From NCBI GenBank assembly GCA_024641625.1, contig JAHECQ010000234.1, forward strand, positions 1 to 6,319: a stretch of DNA of 6,319 bases. Reading direction: 5' to 3'. The position numbers and the translations under genes are program-made. Origin of the DNA: Acidimicrobiales bacterium. GTDB taxonomy: Bacteria > Actinomycetota > Acidimicrobiia > Acidimicrobiales > SZUA-35. The notes below the pieces were generated by a model that did not search any database, was not told the origin of the DNA, and was given only the letters and a program-made list of their open reading frames with translations. This document shows, piece after piece, positions 1 through 6,319 of the stretch. Positions within the stretch are counted from its first letter, which is position 1. Each line of letters begins with the position of its first letter.

Positions 1-45
1 TCAGGACTAGGTCGTTCAGGACTGGGTCGTTCAGGTCCGGGTCGG
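1..45. repeat. 15-bp tandem repeat, three copies at window edge
   Basis: Bases 1-15, 16-30 and 31-45 are three head-to-tail copies of a 15-bp unit (consensus TCAGGACTGGGTCGT). The first two differ at one position and the third is more diverged. The length is a multiple of three, so within the minus-strand zinc-ribbon gene it encodes pentapeptide repeats (L-N-D-P-V, L-N-D-L-V, L-D-P-D). The array meets the window edge, so the copy number is unknown. Confidence 0.75.
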
Positions 46-538
46 CCGAAAACGCATCGGTTCCTCGATCCTGCCAGGGCGCTCGGAAGGCGTCTTGGGG
101 ATCCACGGTCGCTTCGGGGTGAGCCGTCGGGGGAGGCGGGACCATTGCCGCCAATTCGGCCGCTGTCATGTCGAACGGGTCTCCCACGCGTTCGTTCGAT
201 CGGTCGGTCGCCTGCTCGGCCAGAGGCTCCAGTCGCCAATCGTTGGGACTGAAGCTGTTCTCGACAGGATCGCTCGGCCCCGGGTCTTGCCGATCGGATT
301 CGCCCGAAGGTTGCAGGGCCTCGACTCCTGATCGGGGAGCCCCCGTTGGAGATGAGTCGAGGAGATCGTTGAGGAAGTCGTCGGCTGAGATCGTGGCGGC
401 CCGCGATGACTGTCCGGAGCGCCATGGAGCGTGAGCGTCGGTCTCGTGGGATGCAACCAGGCCAACCGGGGTGCCGCAGACCTGGCAGACGTCGGCCGTC
501 CTGGGGAGCACACTCTGGCAGCGTTGGCAGGTTTCCAT
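1..538 (-). CDS. Zinc-ribbon protein with long acidic/proline-rich region (partial, C-terminus beyond window)
   Basis: I do not recognise this as a named family. Reading the minus strand from an ATG at 538, the frame stays open for 179 codons to the window edge, so the C-terminus is missing. Residues 4-21 hold two CxxC knuckles (C4, C7, C18, C21, the second followed by G22), the spacing of a small zinc ribbon. The rest (about 25-179) is rich in D, E, P, S and A, with no predicted membrane segment or signal peptide, and looks like a disordered linker (for example PPPPTAHPE near 150). It ends in pentapeptide repeats of the L-N-D-x-V type. Function is unknown; such ribbons usually mediate protein or nucleic-acid contacts, and a folded or membrane domain may lie beyond the window. 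An in-frame ATG at 556 is an alternative start. Neither start has a strong Shine-Dalgarno; GGGG lies 10 nt before 538. The gene is divergent from uvrC. Support is the long open frame, the clustered cysteines near its start and the coherent composition. Confidence 0.72.
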   Translation of the reverse strand, partial: METCQRCQSVLPRTADVCQVCGTPVGLVASHETDAHAPWRSGQSSRAATISADDFLNDLLDSSPTGAPRSGVEALQPSGESDRQDPGPSDPVENSFSPNDWRLEPLAEQATDRSNERVGDPFDMTAAELAAMVPPPPTAHPEATVDPQDAFRAPWQDRGTDAFSADPDLNDPVLNDLVL

Positions 539-632
539 CGGCGAAATACCCCGCATGGAGAGATGGGTCGAAGATCCATCGGCACGAACCGCTCGTACTT
601 GACCGATCTGCTGGCCTGTCCCCGCGGATCCT

Positions 633-645
633 TACAATCCCGGGT
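633..645 (+). promoter_or_regulatory. Putative leaderless promoter of uvrC (-10 TACAAT)
   Basis: TACAAT at 633-638 matches the sigma-70-type -10 consensus at five of six positions and ends 7 nt before the uvrC ATG at 646. Transcription would then start at or next to the A of the start codon, giving a leaderless mRNA, which is common in actinobacteria. No good -35 lies at 16-18 nt. The rest of the divergent intergenic region (539-632) shows no confident promoter for the minus-strand gene, no terminator and no RNA gene. Confidence 0.55.
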
Positions 646-2586
646 ATGAAGCGTCCACCTGCCGGCTCGATACCTGAGGCTCCGGGTTCGTATCAGTTCA
701 AGGACGCCGCCGGGCGAGTGATCTACGTCGGCAAGGCGAAGTCGCTCCGGTCACGCCTCTCCAACTACTTCCAGAACCCGATCAACCTGCATCCCCGCAC
801 CGCGCAGATGGTGGCCACCGCCGAAACGGTCGAATGGATGCAGGTTCGCAATGACGTCGAAGCGTTGATGCTCGAGTTCAACCTCATCAAGGAACATCGT
901 CCGCGGTTCAATGTGCGGTTGGTCGACGACAAGAGTTACCCGTTTCTGGCGCTCACTGTCTCCGATGAGTGGCCGCGAGCGCGGGTCATGCGCGGGGCCA
1001 AGCGCAAGGACACGAAGTACTTCGGCCCCTACGCCCACGCGTATGCCATTCGGGAAACGCTCGATCAGTTGCTTCGGACCTTTCCGATCCGAACGTGCAC
1101 CGACGCCAAGCTGGGTCGCCACCAGAAGCTGGGCAAACCTTGTCTTCTGTTCCACATCGAGAAGTGTTCGGGTCCTTGCGTGGGGGAAGTGACTCCGTCG
1201 GACTATCAGAAGATGGTCACCGACCTCACCCAATTCCTCGAGGGCGACACCGAACCGGTGATCGAGCGTCTCGAACTGGAGATGCGCGAAGCGGCCGAAG
1301 AGCTCGAGTTCGAAAAGGCGGCCCGACTCCGCGATCGCATCGGCACGGTCCGCAAGGCGGTCGAACGCCAACAGATGGTGGCCGAACGGAGCGAGGACAT
1401 CGACGTCATCGGGATCGCCGAGGACGAGCTCGAGGCACTGGTCTTCGTGTTCTTCGTTCGCAAGGGTCGCGTCGTGGGGCGACAGAGCTTCGTGCTCGAC
1501 AAGGTCGAACGGCTCGAATCGGCCGAGCTCATCGACAAGGTGCTCGAAGGTCTCTACGACGAAGAGCCCATCCAGGGCATGCCCAAGGCGGTGCTCGTTC
1601 CCGCCGAATGCTCCGACGCCGTCCTGTACCAGGACTGGCTCACCCTCCTGCGTGGCAGCAACGTCGAGATCCGGGTGCCTCAGCGGGGGGAGAAACGCGA
1701 GCTCCTCGCCACCGTGACCCAGAACGCCGAAGAGGAGTTCACCCGTCACCGCCTGCGCCGGGCAAGCGATCACAACGCGCGGGCCAAGGCACTCAACGAG
1801 TTGCAGGCATGGCTCGGCCTGCCCGATGCGCCTCTGCGGATCGAGTGCTTCGACATGAGTCATCTCCAGGGATCCGACTACGTGGGTTCGATGGTGGTTG
1901 TCGAGGATGGCATGGCGGCCCGGCGCGAATACCGCCGATTCAAGATCAAGACCGTGGGTCAGAACGACGATTTCGCGGCAATGGGCGAAGTACTCACCCG
2001 TCGTCTGCAGGGCTACGTCGCCGACAGACAGAAACCCATCGCCGAACGGGGCAAGTTCCAGTACCCACCGCAGCTGCTGGTGGTCGATGGCGGCAAGGGT
2101 CAGCTGAGCGTGGCGGTGCGAGTCCTCGACGAGCTCGGCCTCACTGACGAGATCCCCGTGTGCTCGCTGGCCAAGCAGTTCGAAGAGGTCTATCTGCCAC
2201 ACCGAAGCGACCCGGTTCGGATTCCCCGCCAGTCCGAGGCGTTGTACCTGCTGCAGCGTATTCGTGACGAGTCGCATCGATTCGCCATCAGTTACCACCG
2301 TCAGCTTCGCAACAAACGCATGACCAAGTCGGTGCTCGATGACATTCCCGGGCTCGGACCCACCCGGAAGAAGCGACTGATCAACGAACTCGGCGGGGTC
2401 AAGAACGTCCGCCGTGCCAGCCTCGAGACATTGAACGACCTGACCTGGTTGCCCGACAACGTGGCTCAGGCAGTCTTCGCCAAGACCCACGGGTTCGGCG
2501 AGGCCCGTCGAGCTGCACCACCCATGGCCGCGGGCGGCGATGGCCGCATCACCGAGTTCGATACCGATGGAGACGATCTTGACTGA
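646..2586 (+). CDS. uvrC: UvrABC excinuclease subunit C
   Basis: UvrC makes the dual incisions on either side of a lesion in nucleotide excision repair, acting in the cytoplasm after UvrA/UvrB load on damaged DNA. The 646-residue product has the full domain set. The GIY-YIG nuclease (about 12-95) has Y16, the YVG at 27-29, R37 and E77, and makes the 3' incision. Four cysteines (C151, C166, C174, C178) match the iron-sulfur cluster site described in this family. A UVR helical hairpin that contacts UvrB lies at about 205-238. The RNase H-like nuclease (about 399-550) carries the D403/D481/H544 triad for the 5' incision. A helix-hairpin-helix DNA-binding tail lies at about 562-600, followed by a short acidic end. 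The frame is open further upstream, but homology begins at the GIY domain and the -10 box lies just before 646, so that ATG is chosen. The methyltransferase gene follows 4 nt after the stop. Every key residue is present. Confidence 0.98.
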   Translation: MKRPPAGSIPEAPGSYQFKDAAGRVIYVGKAKSLRSRLSNYFQNPINLHPRTAQMVATAETVEWMQVRNDVEALMLEFNLIKEHRPRFNVRLVDDKSYPFLALTVSDEWPRARVMRGAKRKDTKYFGPYAHAYAIRETLDQLLRTFPIRTCTDAKLGRHQKLGKPCLLFHIEKCSGPCVGEVTPSDYQKMVTDLTQFLEGDTEPVIERLELEMREAAEELEFEKAARLRDRIGTVRKAVERQQMVAERSEDIDVIGIAEDELEALVFVFFVRKGRVVGRQSFVLDKVERLESAELIDKVLEGLYDEEPIQGMPKAVLVPAECSDAVLYQDWLTLLRGSNVEIRVPQRGEKRELLATVTQNAEEEFTRHRLRRASDHNARAKALNELQAWLGLPDAPLRIECFDMSHLQGSDYVGSMVVVEDGMAARREYRRFKIKTVGQNDDFAAMGEVLTRRLQGYVADRQKPIAERGKFQYPPQLLVVDGGKGQLSVAVRVLDELGLTDEIPVCSLAKQFEEVYLPHRSDPVRIPRQSEALYLLQRIRDESHRFAISYHRQLRNKRMTKSVLDDIPGLGPTRKKRLINELGGVKNVRRASLETLNDLTWLPDNVAQAVFAKTHGFGEARRAAPPMAAGGDGRITEFDTDGDDLD

Positions 2587-2590
2587 ACAC

Positions 2591-3373
2591 ATGCCTTCGT
2601 CGGAGCTGGTCACCGACAACCCGGCCGGCATCGCGGCCGAGGACGCCGAGTGGTCCAATCCGGCGTTGTCCGAGTGGTGGCAGCGCGAGTTCACCGATGG
2701 TGTCGATCCGGAGTACACCGAACAGATCCTGCCGCTGATCGTCAGCGAGGTCGGCGGGTCCGACCGGGTGCTCGATGTGGGCACGGGCGAGGGGCAGGTG
2801 GCTCGCGCCCTGACCGAAGTCGGCTGCCGGGTCATCGGTCTCGACCCGTTCGACGCTCAGGTCCACGAGGCTCGGCGGCGAGGCGGGGGTGTCAGCTACG
2901 CCTTGGCCGAAGCCGCGCATCTTCCGGTGGCCGACGGCTCGATGGATGCCGTGGTGGCGTGCCTGGTGTTCGAGCACATCGACGATGTCGATGGGGCGAT
3001 TGCCGAGGTGGCGCGGGTCCTGCGTCCCGGTGGCCGTTTCCTGTTCCTGCTCAATCATCCGTTGCTGCAGACCCCGGGAAGCGGATGGATCGATGACCAG
3101 CTGCTGGACCCGCCCGAGCAGTATTGGCGCATCGGTCCCTACCTGATCGAACAGGCGACCGTCGAACAGGTGCAGCGGGACATTTTCGTACGCTTCATTC
3201 ACCGTCCGTTGTCGCGATACCTCAACGCGCTGGCCGACCACGGACTGGTGCTCCAACACATGCACGAGCCTGCTCCTCCGTCGGGGTTCATGGCCGACGC
3301 CCCTGAATTCGTCGAGGCCCACACAGTGCCGCGGCTGCTCGCCCTTCGGCTCGAACGGGTGTCCCGGCCCTGA
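2591..3373 (+). CDS. Class I SAM-dependent methyltransferase (UbiE/Methyltransf_11-like), substrate unknown
   Basis: The predicted enzyme transfers a methyl group from S-adenosylmethionine; its acceptor cannot be read from sequence. The 260-residue product has a Rossmann-type core: motif I DVGTGEGQ at 62-69, an acidic residue at the end of strand 2 (D85 in GLDPF), LPVADGSMDAVVACLVFEHI at 111-130 (motifs II/III region) and LRPGG at 144-148, the usual turn before strand 5. The C-terminal part (about 153-260) has a tryptophan/tyrosine-rich stretch (DPPEQYWRIGPYL) and HRPLSRYLNAL, which may form the substrate pocket. No signal peptide or membrane segment is seen. ATGs at 2540 and 2567 are in frame but overlap uvrC. 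I chose 2591 because TGA-N4-ATG repeats exactly at the rapZ/yvcK junction and no start has a good Shine-Dalgarno. It is probably co-transcribed with uvrC and translationally coupled to it. A small-molecule (quinone-like or lipid) substrate is possible but unsupported. Confidence 0.9.
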   Translation: MPSSELVTDNPAGIAAEDAEWSNPALSEWWQREFTDGVDPEYTEQILPLIVSEVGGSDRVLDVGTGEGQVARALTEVGCRVIGLDPFDAQVHEARRRGGGVSYALAEAAHLPVADGSMDAVVACLVFEHIDDVDGAIAEVARVLRPGGRFLFLLNHPLLQTPGSGWIDDQLLDPPEQYWRIGPYLIEQATVEQVQRDIFVRFIHRPLSRYLNALADHGLVLQHMHEPAPPSGFMADAPEFVEAHTVPRLLALRLERVSRP

Positions 3374-3390
3374 CAATTGCGGTCTATTGC

Positions 3391-3432
3391 CCGGTCGAGC
3401 GGGACGACCGGATCCTGCGACATCGTCCGGTC
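3391..3432. repeat. Three CCGGTC elements forming two overlapping inverted repeats upstream of rapZ
   Basis: CCGGTC occurs at 3391-3396, inverted (GACCGG) at 3406-3411, and again at 3427-3432. The first pair extends to a perfect 7-bp inverted repeat (CCGGTCG 3391-3397 / CGACCGG 3405-3411, 7-nt loop). The second pair also gives 7 bp (GACCGGA 3406-3412 / TCCGGTC 3426-3432, 13-nt loop). The stems share the middle copy, so they exclude each other in RNA. There is no T-tract, so this is not a classical intrinsic terminator. The third copy lies between the expected -35 position and the -10 of rapZ, which would suit an operator. Confidence 0.5.
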
Positions 3433-3435
3433 CTG

Positions 3436-3451
3436 TGGGATACTCGAGGGA
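3436..3451 (+). promoter_or_regulatory. Putative leaderless promoter of rapZ (extended -10 TGG-GATACT)
   Basis: GATACT at 3439-3444 is preceded by a TGn extension (3436-3438) and ends 7 nt before the ATG at 3452, the same geometry as at uvrC. Transcription is therefore predicted to begin at or beside the start codon. A weak TGCGAC at 3416-3421 sits 17 nt upstream of the hexamer as a possible -35. The GAGGGA directly against the ATG is too close to act as a Shine-Dalgarno. Confidence 0.55.
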
Positions 3452-4294
3452 ATGAAGCAGCTGCTGGTCATCACTGGACTCTCTGGGGCGGGCCGCTCGA
3501 CCGCAGCCGGGGTCCTGGACGATCTGGGCTGGTTCGTGATCGACAACCTCCCGCCGACGCTGCTTCCCAAGGTGGTGGAACTGGCGACGTCCGTCGGCGG
3601 GCGCTACGACCGCGTGGCGTTGGCCATGGCCGGTTACGACAAGGAGATGGACGCCCAGATCCAGGCTCTGCGAGCCCTCATCGGCCGCGTACGCATCGTG
3701 TACCTGACTGCGTCGGTCGATGTCATCGTTCGACGCTACGAAAGTACCAAGCGTCGGCATCCGTTGTCCGAAGGCAGCCTGGTCGACGCCATCACCCGGG
3801 AGATGGAGATGTTGGCGCCGGTGAAGGCTGCTGCCGATCTGGTCATCGATACCACCGATCTCAATCCTCACCAGCTGCGCGAGCGCGTCACCAAGGAGTT
3901 CGGCGAAGAGGACCAATCGCCCGGCATGCGCATCAATGTGTCGTCGTTCGGGTTCAAACACGGTGTTCCGCTCGACGTCGACACGGTGATCGATTGCCGG
4001 TTCCTTCCCAATCCGTTCTGGGTGGAGGAGTTGCGTGACCAGTCGGGTCTCGACGCCGACGTTCGCGCCTACATTCTCGAGCGTGAGCAGACGCAGCGAT
4101 TCCTCGATCGTCTGATGGGGCTGCTCGACGAACTCGTGCCGGCGTACGCCGACGAAGGCCGCTCCTATCTCAGCATCGCGTTCGGTTGCACGGGTGGTCG
4201 ACATCGGTCGGTGGTCGTGGCCGAGAATGTCGCCGGTTTGCTCAAAGAGCGTGGCTGGACGCCGAGAGTGAATCATCGAGACATCGACCGCTGA
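3452..4294 (+). CDS. rapZ: RNase adapter/nucleotide-binding protein RapZ (YvcJ family)
   Basis: This is a P-loop protein of the RapZ/YvcJ family. In Escherichia coli RapZ delivers the small RNA GlmZ to RNase E and so controls GlmS and amino-sugar supply; in Gram-positives the homologue binds and hydrolyses nucleotides and its role is less clear. The 280-residue product matches the family length. The Walker A loop is at 9-17 (GLSGAGRST, with R15 where many homologues have K; to my recollection actinobacterial members share this). Further conserved blocks are RRYESTKRRHPL (94-105), SFGFKHGVP (165-173), DCRFLPNP (181-188) and GCTGGRHRS (245-253) in the C-terminal domain. The basic tail that E. 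coli uses for RNA binding is not obvious, so an RNA-adapter role is not assumed. The frame is open upstream, but homology and the -10 box support ATG 3452. yvcK follows 4 nt after the stop, the common partnership. Confidence 0.96.
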   Translation: MKQLLVITGLSGAGRSTAAGVLDDLGWFVIDNLPPTLLPKVVELATSVGGRYDRVALAMAGYDKEMDAQIQALRALIGRVRIVYLTASVDVIVRRYESTKRRHPLSEGSLVDAITREMEMLAPVKAAADLVIDTTDLNPHQLRERVTKEFGEEDQSPGMRINVSSFGFKHGVPLDVDTVIDCRFLPNPFWVEELRDQSGLDADVRAYILEREQTQRFLDRLMGLLDELVPAYADEGRSYLSIAFGCTGGRHRSVVVAENVAGLLKERGWTPRVNHRDIDR

Positions 4295-4298
4295 TCGC

Positions 4299-5165
4299 AT
4301 GAACGGACCTCGTGTGGTGGCTCTCGGAGGAGGGCATGGGCTGGCAACCTCACTCCGCGCCGCGCGTTACTACGCCGGCGAGCTGACCGGCATCGTCTCG
4401 GTCGCCGACGATGGCGGCTCGAGCGGCCGACTGCGTCAAGAGCTCGGTGTGCCCGCACCTGGTGATCTGCGTCGCTGCCTGTCGGCTCTGGCGGCCGACG
4501 ACTCGCTGTTGGCCCGCTCGCTCGAGCATCGTTTCGACCGGGGTTCGCTGCAGGGTCATCCCATCGGCAACCTGCTCATTGCCGGGCTCACCAGCGCTTG
4601 TGGAGATTTCGAGATCGCCGTTCGCGAGGTGGCTCGCCTGGTCGGCGCTCAGGGCGAGATCTACCCGGCGACCCGCGAGGCGGTCACGCTGCTGGCCGAT
4701 TCCGATCAGGGAAGACTCTGCGGTCAAGTCACCATCGAGCGCGGGTCGAACATTCGCAACGTTCGTTTCGATCCGCCCGATCCGAGCGCACCCGAGGGTG
4801 CAGTCCAGGCAATCTTGGATGCAGATCAGATCATCATCGGACCGGGATCGCTGTACACGTCGGTGTTGGCAGCTGTCGTGGTGCCGGCGATTCGAGTGGC
4901 CCTCCTCCACACCAGGGCCCAGCGGGTCTTCGTCGCCAATATCGCCAATGACCGTGGACAAGCGCTGGGGTTCGATCTGCCCGAGCACGTCGAGGCCCTT
5001 CGCCGGCACGGCATCGTGATGGACGCGGTCATCGCTCCGCCCGGGACATTCAGGGTGACAGAGGTCGATGCCGAGGTCACATTGGCTGATGTCGCCGATA
5101 TCGACAACTATCAGCACGATCCCCAGAAACTCGGAACCGTCCTCGCCGGCCTGCTCACCTACTAG
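4299..5165 (+). CDS. yvcK: Gluconeogenesis factor YvcK/CuvA (CofD-like family)
   Basis: YvcK-family proteins are cytoplasmic, related in fold to the F420-pathway enzyme CofD, and bind UDP-sugars. They are needed for normal growth and envelope synthesis on gluconeogenic carbon sources in Bacillus and mycobacteria (where it is called CuvA). The 288-residue product shows the N-terminal glycine-rich loop GGGHGLATSL (10-19; the actinobacterial form of GGGTGLS), SVADDGGSSGRLRQELG (34-50), PGDLRRCLSALA (54-65), GHPIGNLLIAGL (86-97), and GPGSLYTSVL (181-190). The C-terminal HDPQKLGTVLAGLL (273-286) resembles the end of the mycobacterial protein as I recall it. The segment that usually reads NLMTQPGET is NIANDRGQA here (214-222). 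The start lies 4 nt after the rapZ stop, with no Shine-Dalgarno, implying translational coupling. whiA, the frequent next gene, is absent. The CofD similarity does not mean it makes F420. Confidence 0.95.
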   Translation: MNGPRVVALGGGHGLATSLRAARYYAGELTGIVSVADDGGSSGRLRQELGVPAPGDLRRCLSALAADDSLLARSLEHRFDRGSLQGHPIGNLLIAGLTSACGDFEIAVREVARLVGAQGEIYPATREAVTLLADSDQGRLCGQVTIERGSNIRNVRFDPPDPSAPEGAVQAILDADQIIIGPGSLYTSVLAAVVVPAIRVALLHTRAQRVFVANIANDRGQALGFDLPEHVEALRRHGIVMDAVIAPPGTFRVTEVDAEVTLADVADIDNYQHDPQKLGTVLAGLLTY

Positions 5166-5174
5166 GGTTGAAGC

Positions 5175-5193
5175 AGACGCGTGTTCGCTGTCT
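5175..5193. other. Small imperfect hairpin in the yvcK-gap intergenic region
   Basis: AGACGCG (5175-5181) can pair with CGC-T-GTCT (5186-5193), giving seven base pairs with one bulged T and a TGTT loop. No T-run follows, so an intrinsic terminator is unlikely. It could be a weak terminator, an element in the gap leader, or chance. Besides this, 5166-5228 holds only a weak -10-like TAGGGT (5163-5168) with no partner -35. Confidence 0.25.
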
Positions 5194-5228
5194 CCCATCT
5201 CACCCACCCAGAAACGAATGTGCAGTTC

Positions 5229-5235
5229 AGAAAGG
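5229..5235 (+). promoter_or_regulatory. Shine-Dalgarno of gap
   Basis: AGAAAGG is a perfect 7-base complement of the 16S rRNA 3' tail and ends 10 nt before the ATG at 5246. It fixes that start over the in-frame TTG at 5168. It is also the only strong ribosome-binding site in the window, in contrast to the other plus-strand genes. Confidence 0.8.
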
Positions 5236-5245
5236 CAATACCCAC

Positions 5246-6259
<1,014 letters not shown>

Positions 6260-6273
6260 GGCGGACCACACCG

Positions 6274-6319
6274 GTGGCAATTTTCGGCGTTCCCGAACTC
6301 GAAGACCTCGGGGATCTCA
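6274..6319 (+). CDS. pgk: Phosphoglycerate kinase, N-terminal fragment (runs off window)
   Basis: Only the first 15 codons are visible, from a GTG at 6274: MAIFGVPELEDLGDL. This resembles the N-terminal lead into the conserved DFNVP region of actinobacterial Pgk, and pgk is the expected gene directly after gap. Pgk converts 1,3-bisphosphoglycerate, the product of GAPDH, to 3-phosphoglycerate with formation of ATP. A modest Shine-Dalgarno (GAGG, 6258-6261) overlaps the gap stop codon 12 nt before the GTG, which suggests coupled translation. The call rests mainly on synteny, because the first diagnostic motif lies beyond the window. Confidence 0.75.
   Translation, partial: MAIFGVPELEDLGDL

Noticed and set aside
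95..434. Plus-strand open frames of 78 and 88 codons opposite the zinc-ribbon gene
   Set aside because: Their translations show no motif, and the minus-strand frame has clustered cysteines near its start and a coherent acidic composition, so these are shadows.
166..585. 139-codon minus-strand open frame in another frame over the zinc-ribbon gene
   Set aside because: It is complete between start and stop, but its product is arginine/serine/proline-rich with no motif. The overlapping frame from 538 carries the CxxC pairs and is the better gene.
599..638. TTGACC (599-604) as the -35 box for the uvrC promoter
   Set aside because: It is 28 nt from the TACAAT hexamer, much longer than the usual 16-18 nt spacer.
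406..645. 80-residue N-terminal extension of UvrC from an upstream in-frame start
   Set aside because: The extension overlaps the divergent zinc-ribbon gene, is low-complexity and arginine-rich, has no homology to UvrC, and ends at the predicted promoter.
751..2835. 694-codon open frame on the minus strand opposite uvrC
   Set aside because: It is antisense to a complete, well-conserved UvrC. Long antisense frames are expected in GC-rich genes with biased third positions, and its translation shows no recognisable domain.
2549..4300. 583-codon open frame on the minus strand opposite the methyltransferase and rapZ
   Set aside because: It spans two unrelated plus-strand genes and their promoter region, and its translation is rich in H, R and Q with no domain, typical of an antisense shadow.
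5168..5245. 26-residue N-terminal extension of GAPDH from a TTG
   Set aside because: GAPDH homology starts exactly at the ATG at 5246, which has a strong Shine-Dalgarno at the right distance.

Overview
This window is a high-GC chromosomal segment from what looks like an actinobacterium, possibly of the Acidimicrobiia. The evidence for that assignment is the gene order (uvrC, rapZ, yvcK, gap, pgk), the actinobacterial-style variants in RapZ (arginine in the Walker A loop) and YvcK (GGGHGL instead of GGGTGL), and start sites that look leaderless. The class-level assignment is inference; no rRNA or other marker gene is present.

Layout. Bases 1-538 hold the N-terminal part of a minus-strand gene that runs off the left edge. 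It encodes a small two-CxxC zinc ribbon followed by a long acidic, proline-rich, probably disordered segment that ends at the window edge in pentapeptide repeats. A 107-base divergent intergenic region separates it from the plus-strand genes. These are uvrC (646-2586, nucleotide excision repair), a class I SAM-dependent methyltransferase of unknown substrate (2591-3373), rapZ (3452-4294), yvcK (4299-5165), gap (5246-6259, glycolytic GAPDH) and the first 15 codons of pgk (from a GTG at 6274). All internal coding sequences look intact, with their key active-site residues present.

Expression architecture. The plus-strand genes fall into three apparent units. uvrC + methyltransferase and rapZ + yvcK are each headed by a -10-like hexamer ending exactly 7 nt before the ATG, which predicts leaderless mRNAs. 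In each pair the second gene starts with the same TGA-N4-ATG junction and no visible Shine-Dalgarno, which suggests termination-reinitiation coupling. gap is different: it has an 80-nt intergenic leader and a strong Shine-Dalgarno (AGAAAGG). gap-pgk is a glycolytic unit. The rapZ-yvcK pair is linked, from work in other bacteria, to cell-envelope precursor and carbon control.

Points worth a second look are the absence of whiA between yvcK and gap, where it sits in many Gram-positive genomes; the methyltransferase between uvrC and rapZ; three copies of a CCGGTC element upstream of rapZ; and the truncated zinc-ribbon gene. I found no mobile element, CRISPR array, defence system or RNA gene, and nothing that amounts to a wholly new biological system.
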